A DNA stretch of 64,000 nt. It comes from Candidatus Zixiibacteriota bacterium. Lineage in GTDB: Bacteria; Zixibacteria; MSB-5A5; GN15; PGXB01. The first letter of the stretch is position 1; each line of letters starts with the position of its first letter. A program made the position numbers and the translations under genes. Under the pieces are notes generated by a model that was not told the DNA's origin, ran no database searches, and worked only from the letters and a program-made list of their open reading frames with translations. This document shows positions 25,025 through 34,474 of this stretch, piece after piece. Location: contig JAPLUR010000061.1 in NCBI GenBank assembly GCA_026397505.1, positions 1-64,000 on the forward strand, in the 5' to 3' direction.

Positions 25025-26359
25025 TCAAAGCTCGCGCAGAGCTTTCACAAGCAACTCTATTTCCTCATCGGTTCTCTTTTCGGTCACAGCAATCAGCAAA
25101 CCGTCAGTCAAACCCGGATAATATCTTCCGAGATCGATGCCGGGCAGGACACCATATTTATCAATGGCTTTTTCAACCACCTCTTTGGCCGGAACGGGTG
25201 TCTTTACGGCCAGTTCCCTGATGAAACTTCCCTTGAAATAGGGAGCGTAACCGGGAATGGCGGAAAGCATATCAGCCACGCGATGGGTTTTATCCATGGA
25301 AAGAAGGGCGACTTTTTTCAGGCCCGTCTTCCCCATGAGCGACAGGTAAACGGTGGCGGTTGTGGCGCAAAGAGCCTGATTGGTACAGATATTTGATGTC
25401 GCTTTGTCGCGCCGGATATGCTGCTCGCGTGTCTGCAGAGTCAGAACAAAACCGGTCTTGCCTTCTTCGTCGAGCGTCCTGGCGGCAAGACGCCCGGGAA
25501 TGGAACGCACCAATTCCTTCTTGACGGCGAAAAATCCCAACAGCGGACCGCCGAAATTGAGAGGAATCCCCAGAGGCTGTCCCTCGCCGATGACGATATC
25601 GGCTCCGCATGCCGCCGGGGTCTTGAGAAGCGCGGCGGCGATCGGATCGGCGGCGGCAATCAGATATCCGCCGGCTTTATGAATCATCTCCGCGGCCGCT
25701 TCAATATCCTCAAGCATTCCTAAAAAATTCGGCTGAGCCAGAAGAACTCCGGCGGTTTGCCCGGTGATAGCATCTTTCAGACGATTGAAATCAGTTACCC
25801 CACCGCTTTGAGGAATAAGTACTATCTCGGCGTTCTGGCCGGAAAGGTAGGTTTTAATCACTTCGCGGAAGAAGGGGCTGATTGTCTCGGATATAATGAT
25901 ACGATTTCTCTTGGTACGGGCCAGAACGAGGTGGACCGCTTCGGCGGCGGCGCTGGCGCCGTCATACATCGAGGCATTGGCCACATCCATTCCGGTCAGG
26001 CGGCAGATATGAGTCTGAAACTCATAAATCACCTGCAGCGTCCCCTGGGCAACTTCGGCCTGATAGGGGGTGTACGCCGTCACGAATTCGGGACGATTGA
26101 TTATAGTATCGACTGCGGCAGGAATGAAATGATCATAAACACCGCCGCCGGCAAAAATGACCAGGTCGGAACGATTCTTAATCGAGATGGCCTCAATTTC
26201 GCGAACCAATTCCATTTCGGAAAGCGGCTCGGGAAGATTCAGAGGCCTTTTCACGCGAAGATTCTCGGGAATCGGCGCGAATAAATCATCGATATTTTTG
26301 GCCCCGACCCTATCCAGCATAATCCGACGATCGTCGTCGGTATTGGGTATGTATGGCAT
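25025..26359 (-). CDS. gcvPA: Glycine dehydrogenase (decarboxylating) subunit 1
   Basis: The product is 444 residues, normal for the N-terminal half of a split P-protein. Characteristic parts are YIPNTDDDRRIMLDRVGA at the start, FAGGGVYDHFIPAAVDTII, TAYTPYQAEVAQGTLQVI, NASMYDGASAAAEA and REQHIRRDKATSNICTNQAL. It forms an alpha2beta2 enzyme with GcvPB; the PLP lysine is in the other chain. It follows gcvH by about 20 bases, so both should be made together. Its own SD is weak. Confidence 0.96.
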   Translation of the reverse strand: MPYIPNTDDDRRIMLDRVGAKNIDDLFAPIPENLRVKRPLNLPEPLSEMELVREIEAISIKNRSDLVIFAGGGVYDHFIPAAVDTIINRPEFVTAYTPYQAEVAQGTLQVIYEFQTHICRLTGMDVANASMYDGASAAAEAVHLVLARTKRNRIIISETISPFFREVIKTYLSGQNAEIVLIPQSGGVTDFNRLKDAITGQTAGVLLAQPNFLGMLEDIEAAAEMIHKAGGYLIAAADPIAAALLKTPAACGADIVIGEGQPLGIPLNFGGPLLGFFAVKKELVRSIPGRLAARTLDEEGKTGFVLTLQTREQHIRRDKATSNICTNQALCATTATVYLSLMGKTGLKKVALLSMDKTHRVADMLSAIPGYAPYFKGSFIRELAVKTPVPAKEVVEKAIDKYGVLPGIDLGRYYPGLTDGLLIAVTEKRTDEEIELLVKALREL

Positions 26360-26379
26360 ATTAATCTTGGAGCAGAATC

Positions 26380-26757
26380 CTATTCGACTAGTTTGCGGTA
26401 TTCCGAGACGGGCAGAAGTTTATCCAATTCGCCGGGGTCGTTCATTTCGATTTTGATCATCCAGCCGCCGCCGTATGGGTCACGGTTGACCGCCATTGGA
26501 TCATTTTCCAGTTCGGCGTTAATTTCGACGACTTTCCCCGAGACAGGCGAAAAAAGCTCGGAGACGGCCTTGACCGCTTCAATGGTTCCAAAAGGCTGCA
26601 TCGCTTTGACCACAGTACCGACCGCGGGAAGCTCGACAAAAACGACATCCCCCAACTCTCCCTGGGCGTACTCGGTGACCCCGACTGCGGCGACTTTGCC
26701 TTCTACTTTAACCCACTCATGTTCAGCGGTGTATTTTAATTCGGAAGGAAAATTCAA
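26380..26757 (-). CDS. gcvH: Glycine cleavage system H protein
   Basis: At 125 residues it has the usual length. GcvH carries the lipoyl arm that shuttles the aminomethyl group between P, T and L proteins. The lipoylated lysine is Lys63 in TIEAVKAVSELFSPVSG; the surrounding GDVVFVELPAVGT and the C-terminal GGGWMIKIEMND match the family. The start is a TTG at 26757, supported by GGAGGTGCAGT directly upstream; no ATG fits the conserved N-terminus. It lies 15 bases after accC. Confidence 0.96.
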   Translation of the reverse strand: MNFPSELKYTAEHEWVKVEGKVAAVGVTEYAQGELGDVVFVELPAVGTVVKAMQPFGTIEAVKAVSELFSPVSGKVVEINAELENDPMAVNRDPYGGGWMIKIEMNDPGELDKLLPVSEYRKLVE

Positions 26758-26772
26758 ACTGCACCTCCAATG

Positions 26773-28164
26773 TTATTTATCTCCATTGACAGCCCTAGTT
26801 GACTCTGATAAGGCTTCTTTCTTTTCCTCGCTCAGCTTCTGAATAAACGAGGTGTCGAAATTGCCGGCGATGAAATCAGGATGATTGAAAATCCTTTTAT
26901 GATATCCGATAGTGGTGGGGATACCCTCTATAATAAATTCCTCCAGCGCATATTTCATTTTCTCAATTGCCTGGCGGCGGGTTTGAGCGCGAACGATCAG
27001 TTTGGCGATCATCGAATCATAGAAAGGAGGAATGATATATTTGGCATAGGCCGCGGTATCAACTCTGATACCATGTCCGCCGGGTACATGAAACGATGTA
27101 ATCTCACCCGGAGTCGGGCGGAAATCCTTTTCCGGGTCCTCGGCATTTATGCGGCATTCGATGGCATGCCATTTTAATATGACATCCTCCTGACGATAGC
27201 TCAGCTTTTCGCCGGCCGCCACCCGGATCTGTTCTTTCACCAGGTCAATATCGGTGGCTTCTTCGGTAATCGGATGCTCTACCTGAATGCGGGTGTTCAT
27301 CTCCATGAAATAGAAATTGAGATCGGCATCGACCAGAAACTCGATTGTCCCGGCGCCCAGATATTGAATGTTGGCGGCGCCCAAGACAGCCGTGCGTCCC
27401 ATGATAGCCCGCATTTCAGGAGTAATGATGGGTGACGGGCATTCCTCAACCAGTTTTTGATGTCTTCTCTGAATACTGCAATCACGCTCGCCGAAATGAA
27501 TGATATTTCCGAAGGAATCCCCCATTAGCTGTATTTCCACATGATGGGGTCGGACAATAGCTTTCTCGATATAGACATCAGGATTTTTGAAAGCCACTTC
27601 GGCTTCAGCCCGGGCCATGGAGAAATTGGTTTCCAATTCGGTCTCATCGAGACAGTAGCGCATTCCCCGCCCGCCGCCGCCTGCCACCGCCTTGACCATA
27701 ACCGGATAGCCGATTTCGGCGGACACAGAACGTGCTTCATCGATATCTTTTACAATTCCTTCGGAACCGGGGATAACCGGAATACCTGCATTCCGCATCA
27801 TCTGTTTGGCGATATTCTTATTACCCATTTTCCGGATCATCTCCGGTTTCGGCCCGATAAAAGTTATACCGCAGGATTCGCAGATTTCCGCAAAATCGGC
27901 ATTTTCCGCCAGAAAGCCGTATCCCGGATGAATGGCATCGGCATTGGTTACTTCGGCGGCGGAAATAATCCGCTTGGCATCAAGATAACTTGAAGCCGAC
28001 GGCGCCGGACCGATACAGACATCCTCATCGGCAAAACGGACATGCAGGGAGGCTCGATCGGCCTCGCTATAAACGGCGACCGTTTTTATGCCCAGTTCGC
28101 GGCAGGCGCGTATCACTCGAAGGGCTATTTCGCCCCGGTTGGCTATTAATATCTTATTGAACAA
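26773..28164 (-). CDS. accC: Biotin carboxylase subunit of acetyl-CoA carboxylase
   Basis: The product is 463 residues, close to known AccC. It carboxylates the biotin of AccB with ATP and bicarbonate, the first half of malonyl-CoA formation. Motifs: N-terminal [20 protein letters not shown], the glycine-rich ATP loop [50 protein letters not shown] and the end of the ATP-grasp fold. The start is a TTG at 28164 behind AAAGGAT. accB lies upstream but is separated by the broken pilT gene, unlike the usual accB-accC pair. Confidence 0.96.
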   Translation of the reverse strand: MFNKILIANRGEIALRVIRACRELGIKTVAVYSEADRASLHVRFADEDVCIGPAPSASSYLDAKRIISAAEVTNADAIHPGYGFLAENADFAEICESCGITFIGPKPEMIRKMGNKNIAKQMMRNAGIPVIPGSEGIVKDIDEARSVSAEIGYPVMVKAVAGGGGRGMRYCLDETELETNFSMARAEAEVAFKNPDVYIEKAIVRPHHVEIQLMGDSFGNIIHFGERDCSIQRRHQKLVEECPSPIITPEMRAIMGRTAVLGAANIQYLGAGTIEFLVDADLNFYFMEMNTRIQVEHPITEEATDIDLVKEQIRVAAGEKLSYRQEDVILKWHAIECRINAEDPEKDFRPTPGEITSFHVPGGHGIRVDTAAYAKYIIPPFYDSMIAKLIVRAQTRRQAIEKMKYALEEFIIEGIPTTIGYHKRIFNHPDFIAGNFDTSFIQKLSEEKKEALSESTRAVNGDK

Positions 28165-28203
28165 GAATAATCCTTTTCATAATAAATCACATTATACAAC
28201 ACA

Positions 28204-29279
28204 CTAAAACTTCTGAACGTCACTCTCCTCTTCGGCGCCGGCAGACTGCCAGCGTTCCGAGGCTCCCGTGATGCCCTTGACGCGCAGGTCGAAGTCATCC
28301 GGATTAGTGCACTGGTTCATGGCTTCTTCAAATGATATCATGCCGGATTTATACAAATTCATAATCGATTGATCGAAAGTAATCATCCCGTACTGCCCAC
28401 CCTGTTCGACCAAATCATGTATTCCAGCCGTTTTCTCGGGATTAATGATATAATCTTTGACAGCCCCCGTGGAAATCAGTACTTCCAGTGCGGGAACGCG
28501 TCCGGCCATATCACATCGGGCCAACAACCTCTGGCAGACGATCGCTTTCAGGGTTCCCCCAAGAAGAAGCCGGATCTGCTGATGCTGGTGCGGCGGGAAG
28601 AAAGAGATAATGCGGGAGATAGTTTCCACGGCATTCAGAGTATGCAAAGTGCTCAGGACCAAATGCCCGGTGTCGGCGGCTGTAAGCGCAATCGACATCG
28701 TATCGAGATCGCGTATCTCGCCCAGAAGAATGACATCAGGATCCTGACGAAAGGCATGGCGCAAAGCGTTGGAGAAACTCTCCGTATCGGCTCCCACCTC
28801 TCTTTGACTGATAATGGATTTCTTATCCCGATAGATATATTCGATGGGGTCTTCGATGGTCAGAATGTTATCATCACGGTTAGAGTTCATATATTCAATC
28901 ATGGCCGCCAGAGTTGTGGATTTTCCCGAACCGGTGGTCCCGGTAATGATGATCAGACCGCGCCTCTCCAAAGAAAGCTTGCGGATCGTATCCGGCAAAT
29001 TGAGTTCCTCAAAGGTAGGCACATTGGTATTGACGGCACGGATGGCGATACCGGTTGTCCCGCGCTGACGAAAGAGATTGATACGAAAACGACCCAGCTT
29101 GGCCACCGATAAGGCCAAATCCATTTCATTTTTCTTGCGGAAACGATCCAACTGCTGTTCGTTGAGCACCTGGCCGACAACATTTTCCATTTCATCGTAT
29201 GAGGACGGATACCGACCCGGATGTGAAGATCGGACGCATTCCGGTTCAGCATGTCAACCAGCATTTGCTTGAGGTTCAT
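28204..29279 (-). pseudogene. PilT-like twitching ATPase with frame-breaking deletion near the N-terminus
   Basis: The start at 29279 has a good SD (AAGGAGG) and encodes NLKQMLVDMLNRNASDLHI plus RVGIRP, the normal PilT N-terminus. The frame then shifts: the rest of the protein (MENVVGQVLNEQQ onwards, about 328 residues from 29190) lies in another frame that reads YPSSYDEMENVV at the junction. Compared with PilT, about a dozen residues around the small N-terminal beta sheet are missing. The downstream part is intact, with Walker A GTTGSGKST, Walker B VILLGEIRDLDT and HLVLSTLHTLNAVETI. PilT drives type IV pilus retraction. Either the gene is broken or the assembly is faulty here; internal initiation at 29190 has no SD. 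It splits accB from accC. Confidence 0.75.
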
Positions 29280-29313
29280 AATCCTGCCTCCTTATGATGC
29301 AAAAAATAAATAA

Positions 29314-29796
29314 TCAACCTACCGGGTCGATCAGGAAGAGGACTTGTCCGAATTCCACCGGCTGAGCATTTTCGATCAGAATCTTGGTCACGGTTCCGGC
29401 AACTTCAGACTCAATCTCATTCATCAGCTTCATGGCTTCCACAATGCAGACCACTTGACCGACCGAGATTTTCTGATTAAGCTTCACATAGGGAGGGGCA
29501 TCCGGCGCCGGGGAGGCATAGAATGTCCCGACCATAGGCGACTTAATCTCTACATATTTCTTTTCGGCATCAGGAGGCTTGGATTCCACTGCCGGTAAGG
29601 GCGCAGGCGCCGGAACCTGCTGGGCAGGCGCAGGCGGGGCATACGTCTGTAAAACGGCGGATTGATCCGAGTGGCCGTTGCGGCTCCCCAGCCGGCGAGT
29701 GATCCGAACTGTCCTTCCCCACCCGGTAACTTCAAGCTGGTCGATATCAGACTCTTCAACCAGTCGTATTAATCTCTTAATTGTTTTCTCACGCAT
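29314..29796 (-). CDS. accB: Biotin carboxyl carrier protein of acetyl-CoA carboxylase
   Basis: 160 residues. The C-terminal biotinyl domain has the motif VEAMKLMNEIES, with the biotinylated lysine at position 123. The N-terminal helical region (KTIKRLIRLVEESDIDQLEV) and the Pro/Ala-rich linker (APPAPAQQVPAPAPLPAV) are typical. It carries CO2 between AccC and the transferase. The ATG at 29796 follows GAGG. It lies between pepP and the disrupted pilT gene. Confidence 0.95.
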   Translation of the reverse strand: MREKTIKRLIRLVEESDIDQLEVTGWGRTVRITRRLGSRNGHSDQSAVLQTYAPPAPAQQVPAPAPLPAVESKPPDAEKKYVEIKSPMVGTFYASPAPDAPPYVKLNQKISVGQVVCIVEAMKLMNEIESEVAGTVTKILIENAQPVEFGQVLFLIDPVG

Positions 29797-29842
29797 AGCA
29801 AACCTCGTCGGGCTTATAACCCCGAAAAGATAACACTTTAAA

Positions 29843-30916
29843 TTATACTTCCAACAACTTTTTTGTGGTCTTGTTGAGGACTATACAACCGGTTGTGGTT
29901 ACCAGAACGTCATCCTCAATCCGAACGCCACCCCAGCCGGGTAGATAAATACCCGGTTCGATCGTAACAACCATCCCCTTTTTCAATGTTTCCTTGCTTT
30001 TTGATCCCATATTGGGCTTAGAATGGACATAAATCCCAATTCCATGCCCAATCCCATGACCGAAATATTTATTATACCCGGCTCTATCAATAATATCCCG
30101 GGCGGCCTTATCGACAACTTTTCCCTCAACTCCGGCTCGAACCTTCTTCACCGCTGCGGCTTGAGCCCTGGAAACGAGGCCATATATCTTTTTCTGGCGT
30201 GAAGTGGCTTTGCCGACAACCACGGTTCGGGTCATATCGGCCACATACCCCCGGTAAGACGCGCCAAAGTCGAAAGTAACGAAATCGCCCCTCGCAATTT
30301 TCTTACCCGAGGCCACTCCGTGAGGCAGTGCCGAGCGATATCCCGAGGCCACGATAGTTTCAAAGGCCGGCTTGTCCGAACCAAAAGTCATCATTTGGTA
30401 TTCCAGCTCCGCACATACCTCGTTCTCTCGCAGGCCTGGCCGCAGATATCCCAGAATCCGTTCAAAAGCGGTGTCGGTTATCTCAATTGCTTTTCGGATC
30501 AGGGCAATTTCGGTCTTGTCCTTGACGACGGAAAATTGTTCGACCGCCTCAGTAGTCGGTATCAGCAGAACCCCCTTCAAACCATCCTGAATCCTCTTCA
30601 AGTCATGGCAGATCAAATGATCAGCCTCATAGCCATAGCGAAGATTTTTGCCATGGAATTCTGTCAAATCCTTTAGGGCGGAAATGCAATCGCCCTTGGA
30701 GATAGTGACTTTCGCCCCTTTAACCTGCTGGGCGGATTGATCTTTGTAGCGGAAGTCAGTTATGAAATAAGCCCGATGAGGCTTGATTATCATCAGACCC
30801 GCGGAGCCGCTGAAACCGCACAAGTAGCGGATATTAATCACTCGGTTGACAATGAAACCGTCAAGATTTTCCTTTTTCAAGTAAGCCTGTAATTTTGCTA
30901 TTCTTTCTTTATGCAT
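29843..30916 (-). CDS. Xaa-Pro aminopeptidase (M24 family)
   Basis: The product is 357 residues, the length of short bacterial PepP/PepQ-type enzymes. It removes N-terminal residues before proline or cleaves X-Pro dipeptides in the cytoplasm. The creatinase-like N-terminal domain (FIVNRVINIRYLCGFSGSAG) is followed by the metal-binding pita-bread fold. Ligands can be recognised in FVTFDFGASYRGYVADMTRT (two Asp), FGHGIGHGIGIYVH (His), VTIEPGIYLPGWGGVR (Glu) and RIEDDVLVT (Glu). The start overlaps the end of the TPR gene by eight bases. In many bacteria a similar peptidase gene precedes the acc genes, as here. Confidence 0.93.
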   Translation of the reverse strand: MHKERIAKLQAYLKKENLDGFIVNRVINIRYLCGFSGSAGLMIIKPHRAYFITDFRYKDQSAQQVKGAKVTISKGDCISALKDLTEFHGKNLRYGYEADHLICHDLKRIQDGLKGVLLIPTTEAVEQFSVVKDKTEIALIRKAIEITDTAFERILGYLRPGLRENEVCAELEYQMMTFGSDKPAFETIVASGYRSALPHGVASGKKIARGDFVTFDFGASYRGYVADMTRTVVVGKATSRQKKIYGLVSRAQAAAVKKVRAGVEGKVVDKAARDIIDRAGYNKYFGHGIGHGIGIYVHSKPNMGSKSKETLKKGMVVTIEPGIYLPGWGGVRIEDDVLVTTTGCIVLNKTTKKLLEV

Positions 30917-31526
30917 CCTGTTTTTCCTTATGCTTGAGAAGCTCCTGCGATTTATCCAGCTTCTCTCTCAAACGTGGATTTTCGGTTCTCATGGTCAGAT
31001 CACGGAATACTTCCATTGCCAGACGCGGATGTCCCTGAGCCAGCAATAGATCCCCCAATGTCTCCGTTATAAACGGAATTTGACGCAAATGTTCCCGGAT
31101 AGTTTCAGATTTCTCGGGCTCTTTTCTCAGGAGGAGAACACGAGTCGCTTCGACCCTGCCATCCTCAATAAATGAGCACAGCCCCTTTGTATGGGGATCT
31201 ATCTTCCATACCCGCTCATAGTAGGAGAAGGCCGTCGGCTCATCGGCGGCGCGGAATTTTAAGTCCCCGAGATACTTCAGGGCAACCAGATTGGAGAAGT
31301 CAACCTGCAAAATCCGATAGAATTGCTCTTCGGCCTGTTCATATTGCCCCGAATGATAAAAAGCCCTGGCAAGGATAATTCTCCCCGAAAGAAGGTTGGG
31401 ATTCTCTTTCAGCCTTAATTGACACAACTCTACAACACGCGAATATTTCTTCTGTTCCAGGTATTCTCTGGCAACAGCCGGCCAATATCCCTTGGAGGCC
31501 AGTTCGAGAACGAGATTATTGCTCAT
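30909..31526 (-). CDS. Tetratricopeptide-repeat protein
   Basis: About 205 residues. Several helical repeats of TPR type are visible, for example RIILARAFYHSGQYEQAEEQ, ALKYLGDLKFRAADEPTAFS and LGDLLLAQGHPRLAMEVF. There is no signal peptide or membrane segment, so it should be a cytoplasmic scaffold. The partner is unknown. The start was set at ATG 31526 because a promoter covers 31559-31587, making a more upstream TTG at 31559 impossible. It is the first gene of the long unit and overlaps pepP by eight bases. Confidence 0.7.
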   Translation of the reverse strand: MSNNLVLELASKGYWPAVAREYLEQKKYSRVVELCQLRLKENPNLLSGRIILARAFYHSGQYEQAEEQFYRILQVDFSNLVALKYLGDLKFRAADEPTAFSYYERVWKIDPHTKGLCSFIEDGRVEATRVLLLRKEPEKSETIREHLRQIPFITETLGDLLLAQGHPRLAMEVFRDLTMRTENPRLREKLDKSQELLKHKEKQDA

Positions 31527-31558
31527 AAGTCCATCAAAATCTTCCACATCTTTGAACA

Positions 31559-31587
31559 AGAATATATCGCTGGAGCCGTTAAGTCAA
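31559..31587 (-). promoter_or_regulatory. Promoter of the TPR-pepP-acc-gcv unit
   Basis: Minus strand TTGACT (31582-31587), a 17-base spacer, TATTCT (31559-31564). The first downstream ATG in frame is at 31526. Gaps downstream are short until the terminator at 22499, so this may drive about 9 kb. Confidence 0.65.
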
Positions 31588-31655
31588 GTAAGCGGCTGAT
31601 GCGGAACCTGAAGTCAATGCCGCGAGACCAAACATTCGCAACTCTAGGAGTAAAT

Positions 31656-33986
31656 TTAGAGCCAATCAAACCAGTCCCAGAACTCGGTTCGAATGGTCCG
31701 AAGGAATTTTCGGTAAATATGGTAACTTATCGGCCGCTGACCACAATAGACATTGGCCACACCGGTCATTCCCGGCTTGAGCGTGTGACCCTGATTGGGA
31801 ATGCGGCAGGAAACCTGCACTATCCGGTTGCCCTTGGCATCGATTTCCACTTTGCTGTTGATACGAGATATCTCGCCATAAAAATTAAGCGCGGGGAAAC
31901 TGCGGACTTTGAATTTCACCTTTTGCCCCACGGTGATGTCGGCCAGTTCTTTTTCGGAGAGGGTGATGCGTGCTTCCATGGTATCCAGATTGGCGATCTC
32001 GCAAACTGTCTCGCCGGTATCGACCCTGATGATGATACCATTGATGCTGGTCTTTATCTCCGAAGATTGCTGTCTCTGCGAATGAAACTCCATCTGGCTT
32101 TTGAGGCGAACAATTTCAGCCTCCTTAGCTTTTATCTCTTCCGGACGGGAGCCGGCTTTGAGCATCCAGAGCTTGCTTCGGGCTGCCTTATGGCGGGCAT
32201 CCCAGATCATCGAATCGGCCTGAGCGTCCTCCCAGGCCTGTTTTGATATGAGGTTTTTATCCAGCATTTCATTCATCCGCTGAAGGTTCTGAGTGGAAAG
32301 TCTCAATTGCGCTTCCATTTCATTGAAATTATTGCGCGCTTGCTCAATTTCCTGCGGGCGCGGCCCCTGTTTTAGAAGGGACAATTGCTCTTCAGCTTCT
32401 TTAAAAAGGGCGGAATATTCATTCACCAATTGCGCGGTCTGGGTGTTGACCAGGCGGGCTACAACCTGACCGGCTATCACCGTATCTCCACTCGTCACAA
32501 GAGGCAAGAGACGAGTGGTGGCGTAATCTCCGGTAAAGGAACTGATTTCTCTCTGCTGACCGGCGAAGCGATTATCGACATCATAATGAATCAACTCGGC
32601 ATAGCCGGCGCTATTGTATTTAAGAAGCAAAGACTGCAAAGGGTTCAGAACCAGCTCCCCTTTTACCCGCAGTTGCCATCGACCCAGAAAAATGAACAGG
32701 ATTATAATAACCAGAAACGCCAGGATTCCGATCCTCACCGGCCATCTTCTGAAGATTCCAGATTTTGCTCTTACCAGTTCGCCGGTACCTTTTGCTGCAT
32801 CCATAATAATATTCCTGAACAGAAAAACCAAAATGGCGGCGAATATCAAAAAGCCGGTGCCGCCCAGCCGGGACACCAGAAACTTCCCCACCAGCAGGAA
32901 GAAGTATCCCAATACAAAGACAATGTATATAAATGATAAAAGGCCATAATAAAAATAGATTCTGCGTTCCCGGTAGGAAAAATTTTCCGAGTCGGCGTGG
33001 GAACCCAGGAATAAGCGCCTGAATTTATCCCGCCAATATTTCCCCGCCTTCTTGCGCAAATTGGGGATTTCGAGATAATCGCTGAGGAGATAATACCCGT
33101 CGTACCGCAAGAGGGGGTTGAAATTGAAAAGGGAGGCAATCCCGGCAAAGGAAAGCGCGGCCAGGGAGATTTGGTTTATCAGAGTATCCGAGGCCGTCAC
33201 CCTCCAGGCAATAACCGCCAGAGCCCAGATGAAGAGCTGAAAAAAGCCGCCGGAAAAGGAGACCCATAGTTTTTTGGCTTTTTCCGTGAATAGCCAGGCG
33301 TCACTGACATTGCAGTAGAAGGCGGGCTGGAAATAAAGAAGCAGGAAACCTATATCCCGCACCTCGCCGCCGTAATAGGTGCAGGTCAGGCCGTGGGCGA
33401 ATTCATGCAAGACGACAATGCTGAACATGGTTATATAGAACACGACTATTCCGCCGAAATTGAACAGCCCGGCGAAATCTTCAGCCAGTTCTCTGGTATT
33501 ATAAAGAGTAATCAATAGCGAAAAAAACATCAGGATAATTGCGATCCAGACGAACTGTCGGGTGAAAAAGAAATGCACCGGTCGTGATAGGCGGGTGAAT
33601 AAGCGTCCGGGATTGATCGCTTTCAGTTTGATAAAGAGGAGCCTTCGGAAAAGCGTCTGGTTTCTATCGCGTGAGGCCAGATGTTGCTGCCTGAGAAGCT
33701 CCTTCCGGGTCAGTTCATTATCGAGAAAGCAGAGCCGCTGCAATTCTCCGATGAAGGCATTGACGGTTTCATCATCAAGTTCGACCTGAAATTTCGATTT
33801 GAAAATGGCCGCTATCTCGGGGATGGTCTTGATCCCGTCAAAGTTCGATATGATGAAATATTCCGGTTCACCGACCTTGAAAAAGGCGTTGGTTATGGGA
33901 TCTTTGATGACATAATACTTGGAGCCATCGCCGATGACATTCTCTTTGGTTATCAGATCATCCCTGATTTTGGGCGTCGTATCCAT
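31656..33986 (-). CDS. PqqD-like / M50 site-2 protease / HlyD-like fusion membrane protein
   Basis: About 776 residues in three parts. Residues 1-95 resemble a PqqD-type peptide-binding domain. Residues 140-445 form a multi-pass membrane domain with the zinc motif HEFAH at 194-198 and the second ligand site NPLLRYDG at 290-297, marks of M50 intramembrane proteases. Residues 455-765 look like a HlyD/membrane-fusion adaptor: a barrel-sandwich half, a coiled coil rich in Gln/Glu, then VRVDTGETVCEIANLDTM and TLKPGMTGVANV. This set occurs near modified-peptide export systems, where PqqD-like domains hold a leader peptide. No maturase or ABC exporter is next to it. The ATG at 33986 follows AGGCAGAG and the promoter at 34020; a TTG at 34004 is the alternative. 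Confidence 0.75.
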   Translation of the reverse strand: MDTTPKIRDDLITKENVIGDGSKYYVIKDPITNAFFKVGEPEYFIISNFDGIKTIPEIAAIFKSKFQVELDDETVNAFIGELQRLCFLDNELTRKELLRQQHLASRDRNQTLFRRLLFIKLKAINPGRLFTRLSRPVHFFFTRQFVWIAIILMFFSLLITLYNTRELAEDFAGLFNFGGIVVFYITMFSIVVLHEFAHGLTCTYYGGEVRDIGFLLLYFQPAFYCNVSDAWLFTEKAKKLWVSFSGGFFQLFIWALAVIAWRVTASDTLINQISLAALSFAGIASLFNFNPLLRYDGYYLLSDYLEIPNLRKKAGKYWRDKFRRLFLGSHADSENFSYRERRIYFYYGLLSFIYIVFVLGYFFLLVGKFLVSRLGGTGFLIFAAILVFLFRNIIMDAAKGTGELVRAKSGIFRRWPVRIGILAFLVIIILFIFLGRWQLRVKGELVLNPLQSLLLKYNSAGYAELIHYDVDNRFAGQQREISSFTGDYATTRLLPLVTSGDTVIAGQVVARLVNTQTAQLVNEYSALFKEAEEQLSLLKQGPRPQEIEQARNNFNEMEAQLRLSTQNLQRMNEMLDKNLISKQAWEDAQADSMIWDARHKAARSKLWMLKAGSRPEEIKAKEAEIVRLKSQMEFHSQRQQSSEIKTSINGIIIRVDTGETVCEIANLDTMEARITLSEKELADITVGQKVKFKVRSFPALNFYGEISRINSKVEIDAKGNRIVQVSCRIPNQGHTLKPGMTGVANVYCGQRPISYHIYRKFLRTIRTEFWDWFDWL

Positions 33987-34019
33987 TCTCTGCCTGAAAT
34001 TCAATATGACTCTGGACTA

Positions 34020-34048
34020 ATGATAAGAGGGATATTGATGATAGTCAA
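34020..34048 (-). promoter_or_regulatory. Promoter of the PqqD-M50-HlyD gene
   Basis: Minus strand TTGACT (34043-34048), a 17-base spacer, TATCAT (34020-34025), with the ATG about 27 bases after the predicted start of transcription. Confidence 0.7.
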
Positions 34049-34078
34049 AAGAATTCTGGAGCAATTCCGGGTCGCGAC

Positions 34079-34306
34079 TTAAAGCACTTTCACATATAAA
34101 TAAATGAGAATCAGCATAAAAATAATGCCGCAATAGAAGCCGAGCATGAAGCTATTCCGCCAGGTAGGGACATTCTTCTTCTTGGCCGGGAGCTTGATAA
34201 TCGAATGACAGTGCTTGCAGATCAGCGCCCCGGGAGCGATCTCCTCTCTGCAAAACGGACATTTCTCGGTCGATCTCTGATTCTTCACAGAAACCAAGAT
34301 GGGCAT
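34079..34306 (-). CDS. Small zinc-ribbon membrane protein
   Basis: About 75 residues. An N-terminal zinc ribbon with two CxxC pairs (KCPFCREEIAPGALICKHCH) is followed by a Lys-rich linker and one hydrophobic helix near the C-terminus (FMLGFYCGIIFMLILIYLYV). It looks like a small tail-anchored protein. The function is unknown. Several starts are possible; the ATG at 34306 gives a compact protein but has no clear SD, and an in-frame TTG/ATG further upstream cannot be excluded. Its stop lies about 30 bases before the promoter of the PqqD-M50-HlyD gene. Confidence 0.6.
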   Translation of the reverse strand: MPILVSVKNQRSTEKCPFCREEIAPGALICKHCHSIIKLPAKKKNVPTWRNSFMLGFYCGIIFMLILIYLYVKVL

Positions 34307-34474
34307 GTTTATATGGGATTGGCAACAAAAAAGAGCAGGGAATTGCGGCGGCCATAAATACAAATGGCGGGTTCACCTGCAAGGTTACGCCTTGGGGGTA
34401 ATTCCCGCCGAATATTTCACTTTTAATGAAGCCTCCTTACGCCGGATACTCCACCCGGCCAAACCACTCCGGCT

